Of a stretch of 21,363 nucleotides of DNA, positions 6,869-15,700 are shown one piece after another. The stretch spans positions 1 through 21,363 of IMG/VR virus record IMGVR_UViG_3300006920_000309; one strand, 5' to 3'. A program made the position numbers and the translations under genes. The notes below the pieces were generated by a model. That model saw nothing but the letters and a program-made list of their open reading frames with translations. It was not told the DNA's origin and did not search any database. Each line of letters starts with the position of its first letter. The first letter of the stretch is position 1. The DNA comes from a virus.

Positions 6869-7773
6869 TGGCGGTAGATAATACTAGATATAACGTACCG
6901 TTCCGTGCGCCAGCATTACCATACCCACCTAAAGTTTACGACGCGCAATCGTTTGAAGAATTTAACAAAGTGCTGCGTATCTACTTTAACCAGCTCGACA
7001 ACGCATTGAGGAACGCTATGGCAGTTCAAGAACCATACCAATTACAAGTATCTAAAGGCCAAGTGGTTGGTGCGTCTCCTGAGTATAAGTTTGGGTTTAA
7101 CCCAGATGTAAACGGTGTAGAAGAAAGTATCTGGGTGCATGGTGGGGATTATCCGTGGGCTACGGCGGCGTTTACTGCGTTTATTAGTAGTTCTAGCACC
7201 GCAGATATTAGCGCAGGTACAGGTGCACAGACTGTTACTATAGAAGGCTTAGACGAAAACTACGCCTCTCAAAGTGTCACTGTCGATATGAACGGGCAGA
7301 CTCAGGTGCAGATTGGCGATGCGTCAGGATGGCTTCGGGTAAATCGTGTGTTTGTTGCTACGTCAGGTAGTGGGGGCACTGCGGCAGGGGACATATATGT
7401 TTCTGTTTCTGGAGCAACTGCGGGGGTACCTACAGGTGATATATACGCAAAAGTTGCGGCTGGGGATAACCAAACACAGCAGGTGGTATATACTGTACCC
7501 GCAGGCTCAACCTTCTATACAGACGACGTTACGTTTACCGCAGCTATATCTTTAGCTAACAAAAACGTCACCGCTAAATTCGTCTCTCGTGAGTTTGGGT
7601 CTAACACGTTTAGGACGCGCCTAGTACAAACGCTACAAAGCAATTTCCTGCTAGTACCGTTTGAATACCCTCTGGCTTTACCAGAAAAAACAGACGTTGA
7701 ATGCCGAGCGAGTACCGATACTACGAATGTAGAAATCGGCGCGTCTTTCCAAGGCGTCTTAATAGCAAACTAG
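6868..7773 (+). CDS. Beta-rich virion structural protein (adaptor or decoration type)
   Basis: This 301-aa protein is translationally coupled to the previous gene (TAATG) and preceded by GGGAGG at 6857-6862. The N-terminus has an amphipathic helix, F-E-E-F-N-K-V-L-R-I-Y-F-N-Q-L-D-N-A-L-R. From about residue 90 the chain is beta-rich with low-complexity Ser/Thr/Gly turns: W-A-T-A-A-F-T-A-F-I, I-S-A-G-T-G-A-Q-T-V-T-I-E-G-L-D-E-N-Y, then T-Q-V-Q-I-G-D-A-S-G-W-L-R-V. I recognise the segment 'AGTGAQTV..GLD.NY' followed by 'TQVQIGDASGW' from phage structural proteins with beta-sandwich domains. The place in the virion is not known. The helix could dock to the tail protein encoded just upstream. Confidence 0.7.
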   Translation: MAVDNTRYNVPFRAPALPYPPKVYDAQSFEEFNKVLRIYFNQLDNALRNAMAVQEPYQLQVSKGQVVGASPEYKFGFNPDVNGVEESIWVHGGDYPWATAAFTAFISSSSTADISAGTGAQTVTIEGLDENYASQSVTVDMNGQTQVQIGDASGWLRVNRVFVATSGSGGTAAGDIYVSVSGATAGVPTGDIYAKVAAGDNQTQQVVYTVPAGSTFYTDDVTFTAAISLANKNVTAKFVSREFGSNTFRTRLVQTLQSNFLLVPFEYPLALPEKTDVECRASTDTTNVEIGASFQGVLIAN

Positions 7774-7786
7774 TTATGGTGTGTAG

Positions 7787-7814
7787 TTGTCTCTCTTGCT
7801 TTTTTGTCTATACT
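7787..7814 (+). promoter_or_regulatory. Candidate sigma70-type promoter for the ACP-ketosynthase cassette
   Basis: TTGTCT (7787-7792, 4/6) and TATACT (7809-7814, 5/6) are 16 bases apart, inside the 70-base gap before the ACP gene. A start near 7821 would leave a leader of about 23 bases carrying AGGAG at 7832-7836. This is the best promoter match I found by eye. It implies the cassette can be transcribed separately from the tail genes. Confidence 0.45.
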
Positions 7815-7843
7815 GAGCAAACCCTATTTACAGGAGCGACAAC

Positions 7844-8155
7844 ATGAAATTTGACTTTCTCGAACTATTTAACGCCGTGGCCGCTGCACAAAAAGCGGTC
7901 ACAAAAGACTACATAGTAGCTGAATCCCTCGACGTACCAATTACCGAAGATGCGACAAGTCTTGATAGCCTAGACGTTACTTTGACGTTCTTTGTGCTCG
8001 GAGAAGCCTTTGGCGTACCCGAAGGTGAGGAAATGGACGCTTTATGGCCCACATCTACTATTGGCGCAGTGGGCGCGTTTATTGAAGAGTATAAGACTGT
8101 AAATCCTGAAGACACCTACGATAGCATCAAAGCATTAGTGAGGGATTTAGCATGA
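7844..8155 (+). CDS. Acyl carrier protein (phage-encoded)
   Basis: This 103-aa acidic protein has AGGAG at 7832-7836, 7 bases before the ATG. Residues about 35-84 align by eye with helices II-IV of type II ACPs: E-D-A-T-S-L-D-S-L-D-V, then F-V-L-G-E-A-F-G-V-P, then T-S-T-I-G-A-V-G-A-F-I-E-E-Y. Ser42 in the D41-S42-L43-D44 motif is the expected attachment site for 4'-phosphopantetheine. A C-terminal extension of about 20 residues (after Y83) exceeds the usual length of 75-80 aa. An ACP carries growing acyl chains as thioesters. A phosphopantetheinyl transferase would be needed and is not in the window, so the host enzyme must supply it. The gene overlaps the ketosynthase by ATGA, which strongly supports a working pair. 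The fold call is by motif only. Confidence 0.8.
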   Translation: MKFDFLELFNAVAAAQKAVTKDYIVAESLDVPITEDATSLDSLDVTLTFFVLGEAFGVPEGEEMDALWPTSTIGAVGAFIEEYKTVNPEDTYDSIKALVRDLA

Positions 8156-9270
8156 TATATCTTACAAAATGTAACACCGCGTACACTACCGAAACAAAAC
8201 TTATTACTGACGTCCCCTACCCACAACATGCTCATATAATACCAAGTACGTTTAGGCGGGCAAAAAGTGGGATGAAATACCCTCCACATACCTTATTGGA
8301 AAGTTTGGTTGATGAGGAAACTATAAACTACGTACGTGACAATCCTGTAAAAGGTAAGACAGGGTTTATATTTGCTGCGGGTAACCAAGGTTGGATGGGT
8401 AATAACGGGCGGTACGACAAAAACCCCGACGCCGAATTGCACTATAAGGTAAAAATACCTTTTATTGTGCTCACTAATATCTATGCAGGGCGAATCGCCA
8501 GCATGTTTGGAGTACACGACCATGTATCAACCGATGCTAGCGCCTGTGCTTCTAGCTTAAAAGTCCTCATGGAAGTTCAAAATTTAATGAACAACTTTGA
8601 GTTTGACCGTGTTATTGTGTTTACAGGTGAAGACGCAGTTAATAATCTGACGTTAGAGTTCTTTGGAGAAGCGGGTGCTAGCTTGCAATATAAAGACGAA
8701 GGAGAGCGACAACCATCAGCATTCGACGCCACGAACCAAGGATTTTTCCTTGGGCAAGGTGCAGCACTAGCTATTTTTGAAAAGGAACACGCTGGTATGG
8801 TAGCTCCGATGGCTAAATTTCTAGGCGCGTATAGTTCTGCGGAAGATAGTACAAACCCTTTGGGCCAACGAAACGACGGTTCTGGGTTTAGTAAAGCTAT
8901 CGAGGGTGCATTATTTGTAGCCAAAGCACACAAAAATGAAGTAAGATTGGTAAAGACGCATGGAACTGGCACGCCAGTCAACAATGCTGCGGAGAAATCA
9001 GCACTATTGCACTCCCTTAATGAGTTTGTAGCGACATCGTACAAACCTCGGATTGGGCACACAATGGGTGCAAGCGGCTTGTTGGAGACTGGATTGTTGT
9101 TAGAAGACATGAAAACTGGCTACGTGCCTAAGATTCTAAATAGGACACAGGATGATTCTGTGTTCTTGTCTGCTGACGCCCCCGTACCTGATGGATTACT
9201 GCTTAGTTTAGCTGCTGGTATGGGCAACATATACTCCGCCGCTATTTTTGCACCGGAGGTAAGTTCATGA
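8152..9270 (+). CDS. Beta-ketoacyl-ACP synthase (FabB/FabF-type condensing enzyme)
   Basis: This 372-aa protein shows the complete Cys-His-His site of FabB/FabF and polyketide ketosynthases: Cys132 in D-A-S-A-C-A-S-S, His270 in T-H-G-T-G-T-P, and His303 in R-I-G-H-T-M-G-A-S-G. Lys298 lies five residues before His303, as in FabF. G-F-F-L-G-Q-G-A-A-L-A-I-F-E-K at about 199-213 matches another core element. Spacings of 138 and 33 residues resemble FabF (140 and 37). The enzyme would extend an ACP-bound acyl chain by decarboxylative condensation with malonyl-ACP. Oddities: the N-terminus is about 30 residues shorter than FabF, and the C-terminal G-F-G-G-T-N loop reads G-M-G-N-I-Y, with Met357 at the position of the FabF gating Phe. 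The gene overlaps both neighbours by ATGA; GAGGGA is at 8140-8145. It looks intact and not decayed. Confidence 0.9.
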   Translation: MIYLTKCNTAYTTETKLITDVPYPQHAHIIPSTFRRAKSGMKYPPHTLLESLVDEETINYVRDNPVKGKTGFIFAAGNQGWMGNNGRYDKNPDAELHYKVKIPFIVLTNIYAGRIASMFGVHDHVSTDASACASSLKVLMEVQNLMNNFEFDRVIVFTGEDAVNNLTLEFFGEAGASLQYKDEGERQPSAFDATNQGFFLGQGAALAIFEKEHAGMVAPMAKFLGAYSSAEDSTNPLGQRNDGSGFSKAIEGALFVAKAHKNEVRLVKTHGTGTPVNNAAEKSALLHSLNEFVATSYKPRIGHTMGASGLLETGLLLEDMKTGYVPKILNRTQDDSVFLSADAPVPDGLLLSLAAGMGNIYSAAIFAPEVSS

Positions 9271-9734
9271 AACTCGTAGACAGTAAAGAGAAATTGTTGG
9301 GTGGTCCAGAGATTATCGCTCAATCCATCTATAGTATGGATAATCTACCATACCCCAAGGAAGCTATCTTAGCTTCTATTGCTGCGGAAACAACACTGCC
9401 AAACACGGACATAGTTCAGATTGGTAACACGGTGTTTGTATCCCATGTGGGCAAAGGGAAAAATAGTAAGAAGATGGTAGGCCGTGCGTTCAATGTAGAC
9501 ACAGGACGTAACTTTGTAAAAAACGGCTTCAAGTATTTTACTTACTTGCAGAAAAGGGGTATTACACATTATACAACCGAATTTGATGGTCCGGTGTTCC
9601 TCAATGGGTTTAAGATTTTTCAACGCCGTGCGAAACAACAAGATACCCAGATCGGTATAGGTATGGACCCCGAAACTAATCAGTACGTGGTCTATATGCG
9701 ATTAGGTAAAGAACCATTAGCACGGGGTTTATAA
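9267..9734 (+). CDS. Protein of unknown function, third gene of the ACP-ketosynthase cassette
   Basis: This 155-aa protein has a strong GGAGGT at 9255-9260 and an ATGA overlap with the ketosynthase. It shows a helical N-terminus (P-E-I-I-A-Q-S-I-Y-S-M), then a mixed alpha/beta core: V-F-V-S-H-V-G-K-G, M-V-G-R-A-F-N-V-D-T-G, F-K-Y-F-T-Y-L-Q-K-R-G-I-T-H-Y-T-T and D-T-Q-I-G-I-G-M. The end (Y-V-V-Y-M-R-L-G-K-E-P-L) is a beta strand. I recall similar proteins near internal-virion genes in marine phages, so it may belong with the structural genes downstream rather than with the acyl chemistry. The alternating strands and helices could fit a GNAT-like fold, but I see no clear acetyl-CoA loop and do not claim that. 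Only one base separates its stop from the next start. Confidence 0.75.
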   Translation: MKLVDSKEKLLGGPEIIAQSIYSMDNLPYPKEAILASIAAETTLPNTDIVQIGNTVFVSHVGKGKNSKKMVGRAFNVDTGRNFVKNGFKYFTYLQKRGITHYTTEFDGPVFLNGFKIFQRRAKQQDTQIGIGMDPETNQYVVYMRLGKEPLARGL

Positions 9735-9735
9735 A

Positions 9736-12700
9736 TTGTCCGCAGTCGTAAAAGTAGTCAAAAAGGTAGTCAACTGGGTCGGTGACGCCATCGAGGATGT
9801 CCTTGATTTTGCCGTTGATGAAATTATTGAGCCTGTTTTTGAATTTGTTGGCGACACTGTAAAAGCCCTTATGGACGACCCGCTTACAACGATTGCCAAA
9901 GTAGTTGCTATTGCTACAGGTAACGCATGGGCTATACCCCTAATTGACGGAGCTTCTACCGCCGCCAAGGGTGGGGATTTTGGGGACGTAATGAAGTCCG
10001 TTGCGATTTCCTACGTTGCTGGAAAAGTTGGCGGAGAACTTGGTGACTGGGCAGGTGAAGCTGCTGGCAACGCTCTTGGCGAAGGTGTATCTGCGGGTAC
10101 TCGTGAGCTTGTGGCTACCATGGTTAGCCAAGGTACTGTAGGCGCAACAACAGCAATTCTATATGGAGAAGACCCATTTGAGGCATTTGCACGGGGTGGT
10201 ATTACTGCCGCTGTATCCGCTGCTATGGGTAAGATTGGCGAAAAGATTGGGTTCGAGAGCACTGTAACTGACCCAGTTACAGGCAAAACTACTACTCGTA
10301 CCATACCAAATGTAGTGCAGAACATGATTAGTACCGCTCTTGCAGCGGAGCTTACTGGTCAAGAAATTACTCCTGCACTTATGGCGGGGGCGCTTACACG
10401 CGGCCTTATTACCGCTGAATTAGTACAAGGGTACATCGACAAAGATCAGTCCATGGGTGACCGTGAGATTGGCTACGTCACTGCGGCTATCCAGCGCACT
10501 ACCGCAATTGCTTTGTCAGGCGGTTCAGGAGAACAAGCCGCCGCTGCGCTTCAAGGTGTTATGTCTGCCTACGGCATGGAAGCACTTCATGATGCTATTG
10601 ATAACTCCGGTATTGGAGATTTCATAAACAATAGCATCGACAAAATGTCGGGGGATTACCAAGAAACTGTACGTATTGCCGACGAACTTGACGCGCAGGT
10701 ACTTAGCCGCAACGCCGCTTACGAAGGATATGAAAGTCTACGTACTGAAATAAACGACGACCTATCTGCGCTTGAGACTATGCAAGGGCAGTTAGAAGTA
10801 GCGCGTGAAAACGCAATGGACGACCGCGAAAGGGGCGGCAGGCAAGGACAAACGGTTTACGACAATTTGTTAGCGGAATATCAAGAAGCTGTGGCAGATT
10901 TAAACGCAAAGTACGCAGAATACAAACCGAGGATGGATGCTTACGAGCAACAAATAATTGATGCCCAAGACAAATTTACTGAGTTAGAAACTGAACTTGG
11001 AGTAGCACAAGGTAACTTACAAGTAAGTGCTGGACGTCTTAACGAAGAATTACAACCTGTCTACAGCGCCGCAGAGCGTGCGTATGTAACTACGATGTCG
11101 CCCAATTTTAATGAGGCAGAGTACAAGTATCTTAACGGTTTATCTGATGATACAGATGCCTTTACTCATTACCTTACGAACGGGCAGCACGGCAACGTAT
11201 ACACAAACCAAGCCGATTACGACCGAGCAATAAATAACAATCGAAACCAAGCAATAACAAAGATTCTTGAAGCGGCGGGTATTGATCCTAGTGGGCTTAG
11301 TACCGAACAAATGGGGCGTATTGTAAATGTTATTACCGATACCTACGGAACCCCGCAAGAATTAGAAGAACTTCTAAACAACGAAGCTATGCTTAACGGT
11401 TTTGCAGGAGCACTATCGAAGGCGGTTGCTGATGCGTCTGAATACTCTAATGCTGTATTGGATGATACTACTCGCGCAAGATTAGAAAGTCTTGGGTTTG
11501 ATACGGCTGGTGGTATGGACGGAGAGGCCCTAACTAACGAAGAAAAAGCCGCCCTGCACACCGCAGATAACCGTGGGTCTAACGAAATTTCTCTCGGCGC
11601 GGATACAACTTGGCAAGATGTTGCTGATAATAACGCGGTAGTAACTTACGACGCAAACGGTAATCGTGAATGGCGTAATGTTTCGGTCTCTACAATTGAG
11701 TGGGACCCTGAGTACGGGCGAGTTACTGTAAACACATCGTACGATGAACAAGGCCGTGCGTGGACTACAACTCGTACAGGTGAAGACGGCAACTTAGTAG
11801 AGCCAATGCAGATAAACATCTACTACGGCGCTGACAGTATGCAGGGGGGAGACTACCTCAATACCATCAAAAACGCTGGTAAAGAGATGGGTTACGCCGA
11901 CTCTATGATCGACTTTGTATCTGGAGTGCTGGATTACGCAAAAGAAAGCGGTAACGAGTGGATTATTGATACTGCGGCGAACGTGGTTAAAGCTGGTGGT
12001 GGTATTCTCGGTGCCTTTAATGGTGTTGTAGCCCTTGCGGGAATTGCACCGCCGGACACTGCGCTAGGTAAATTTGCAGACACCCTTGTTAAACTTGGTG
12101 AAAATACAAACACCGATGAGTACAAAGCTAACCTAGCTGAAATACAACAAATGATGGGTCAGCCAACAGACCCTAACGCACCATGGTACGACCGAGCATT
12201 AGAGAAAGCAGGGAACATACTGGGTGCTTTTGCTGAGCACCCCACAACTTTCCTTGCCGAATACATTGGGGTAGAGGCTACACAAGAACTTGTACCGTTA
12301 CTAATTGGTGGCGGAGCATCCCTTGCAGCCAAGGGCGCTGCACGTTTCGCAGGTATGGGCGCTCAAGTTTCTGCCCGAATTGGTTCAAAGGTTGGTATTT
12401 CCACCGCTATTGCCACGGATGTTGCTGAAAGTTTCGGTGGTACTGCTAGTGAAGCGTACGATACTGCGTTAGAAGTAGCCTTAAAGACTGGTATGAGCGA
12501 AAAAGACGCAAAAGCGTACGCTCTAAACTTAGCTGTTGAAACTGGCACCGTGGCGGCTTTCATGACTGCCGCAACTATGGGTGTCGGTGGCATGGCGCTT
12601 GAGAAAGCCCTTATCGGTGACGGCGTTGGCGGTAAGATGGCGACGGTCTTTGGGGAGCTAACAAGCCGTGCGCTCGAAGGCGGCAAGATTATGATAAAAG

Positions 12701-15700
12701 AGGGCGTCACCGAATCTATAGAAGAAGGTGTCGCAACTGCATATCGTGAAGGACATCTCTATCAGATCGACCCCACACGTGACGTAGCTGGTGAAGTAGC
12801 TGGCGCAGCTTTGATGGGCTTCATTGTTGGTGGCCCCGTTGCTGGCGGTGCATACGGTGTGGCTCAAACAGGTGACGCAGTTTCTAATGCTATCTCGGCT
12901 ATTAATCCACAAGTAAATGCAATTATTAAGAACACTGTTGCCGCAGGAATTACAGCAGCTTCACTTAACGCAGCGACGGTAGAGTTAAATAATCTTGGTA
13001 TCACTGACCCCGTGATACAGAATAACATTATGAACAATATCAGTGACTCAAATTATACGAGCACTGAAGAAGTTAGCACTGCGTTTTCTTCAAACCAAGA
13101 CTATAAACCTACACAAGCAGAGATTGATGCTCTTGTAGGTGCAAAAGGCGATGCTGACATTCAAGCACGGGTAGATACCTATATCGACCCACGATATACC
13201 GATCCCGCAGAAGCGGCGAACATGTTCATAGATACCTTTGGGTATACGCCAACTGACGCAGAAATAGCTCAGTTTGTAGGGCAGACTGCCGAATCAACTC
13301 AAGAAACTGCGATTGGTGACTACGTTGATCCCCGCCAAACTACCGAAACAGAAGCACGTGCGTTCTTTGACTCGCTAGGATACACCCCGACAGATGCCGA
13401 AGTAGCGCAGTTTGTAGGGCAGAATAGCGAAACGACTCAGCAAACCGCTGTAGGCGCGTATGTAGACCCACGATATACCGATGCTGGGGAAGCACGTGCG
13501 TTCTTTGACTCGCTAGGATACACCCCAACGGATGCCGAGATTGCTAACTTTGTAGGACAAACGGCGGAAAATACGCAGGAGTCTAACATTGGTACCTATG
13601 TTGACCCACGGCAAGTAACCGAGGCAGAAGCACAGCAATACTTTGCAGACCTTGGATATACACCTACCGATGCCGAAATCGCTGCGTATGTGGGCCAAGG
13701 TAACGCAAACTTTGCAAGCACCACCCAAACTCAAGTCGGCACTTATGTTGATCCTCGGCAGATAACAGACGCAGAAGCTACAGCCGCTCTACAAGAGCAA
13801 GGCATAGCTAACCCAACAGCAGAACAAATTGCTCAATTTGTAGGTCAAGGAGATGCAAACTTTGAAACTACGGGGATTGAAAACTTAACTGCATATGTTG
13901 ACCCTCTTATTACTACCTACGAGGAAGCTAAACAGTTCTTTAATGATCTAGGGTTTACACCTAGCAAAGAGCAAATTGAACAATTTGTTGGGGCTACTAC
14001 CGAAACAGAACAACAAGCAGCAATTGCTACGTTTGTTGATCCACTTTATACCGATGCCGCCGAAGCTAAAGCATTCCTTGAAAATCTAGGATACACCCCG
14101 ACTGATGCTGAAGTTGCTCGCTTTACTGGGCAGGTTAACGAGGCCCAGCAAGAAACTGCTATTGGAGAGTACGTTGATCCACGATTGGTTAACGCTGAAG
14201 AAGTTGCCGCTGCCTATGAAGCCCTAGGGTTAGAACGCCCAACTGATGCGGATATTCAGGCGCTCATCGGGCAGTACATGGAAAGTGATCTGGCAGGTAA
14301 AGCTGAAGAAAACCTCCCGACTGCACGTTACAACTCTATTATGGACATTCTTAACAACTTTACAGGTGAAGCAGGTGTATCTGAAGAGATGCAAGCGGCC
14401 CTTGATATTGTTAAGAACGACATGATTAACGCACTTGGTGATCTTGGGCTTGAAGTTGCAGCAATCGACCAGACCGTTAATAGCCTCACCGATGCTGTTG
14501 GTGCCATAGCTAGTGGTGATGCTGATGCCACAGGGCTATACGGGTATATCGACGAGGCAGTTCAAAACTTAAAAGACGCTGGGCTTACTAACGAGCAAGT
14601 CACTGAAACTATTAATGAAATTATTGGTAGCCCTGCTACAGGAGACGCAGAAGCTACGGGTATTTACGCTACGCTTGATGCTCTTGGCACTAATATCGAC
14701 AACCTCAATGACCTTAGTGTTGACGATGTAAATAGCATTGTTACTGCCGCAATTGGTAGCTTAGAAAATCTAAGCGAAGAAGATGTATCTGGTATTGTTG
14801 CAAATATTGTAGGTCAACCAGCAACTGATGACAGTGAAGCAACAGGGCTGTATGCAACGATTGGCGATCTTAATAACATTAGCGAAGAAGAAGTTACCGC
14901 TATTGTTACTGAAGCCCTTGGTGGGTTAGAAAATATCAGCACAGACGATGTTTCAAATGTCGTAAACAGCATTATTGGTAACCCTGCAACAGATGATACA
15001 GATGCGTCGGGCATCTACGGATATATAGACAACACTACAGACGAAATCTTAGCCATTCTAGGCAACCCTGCAACGGGTGACGTGGACGCCACAGGGATAT
15101 ACGGATACATCGACTCTGCGGTTGACAGTTTAGGTACCGATTTAGCTACCCTTGCAGGCAACGTAGGTACTGCCGCTGAGTACGACGCAGACGGTAACTT
15201 ATTAACAGAAGCCACGGGTATCTACGCACAAGTAGACGCGCTTATGGCGCAAGGTATGACCAACGCAGAAGCTATTGCGTCTCTTGCCGTAGAGTTTGGT
15301 GTCGCAGTTACTGACCTTACAAACTTAATTAACGAACAAACTAGCACTATTACTGAAGATGTCGGTGAAGTTGCAGAAGATGTAAGTGACATCGCAGGGT
15401 TGCTTGGGGAACCAGCCGTTGCGGATAACCCGTTAACAGAAGAAGACGAATCAACTGATCCAACCGGATTATTTGGGATTATTGCAGGATACGAAACTGC
15501 GGGACAAGAACGCGACGAAGCTATTGATTCTGCAATTAGCGATCTTGCAGAACAGTTAGGTACAACCAAAACAGATATTCTTGACCAGCTAAACCTTGGT
15601 TTAGACCAGATAGAAACTCTTATTACTAATAGCCAAACTGGGCTGGAAGAAAAGATTGACAAAGCCGTAGAAGATATTGGCGTTGACCTCGGGGATATGG

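Noticed and set aside
7800-7806. T-run before TATACT as a rho-independent terminator
   Set aside because: No GC-rich hairpin precedes it, and the T-run falls in the spacer of the promoter candidate.
8152-9270. FabH-type or thiolase-type enzyme
   Set aside because: The Cys-His-His set with T-H-G-T-G-T and an I-G-H motif is that of FabB/FabF; FabH would have Asn in place of the second His.
9267-9734. GNAT acetyltransferase for the 155-aa protein
   Set aside because: The strand/helix order is vaguely compatible, but I could not find the R/Q-x-x-G-x-G/A acetyl-CoA loop.
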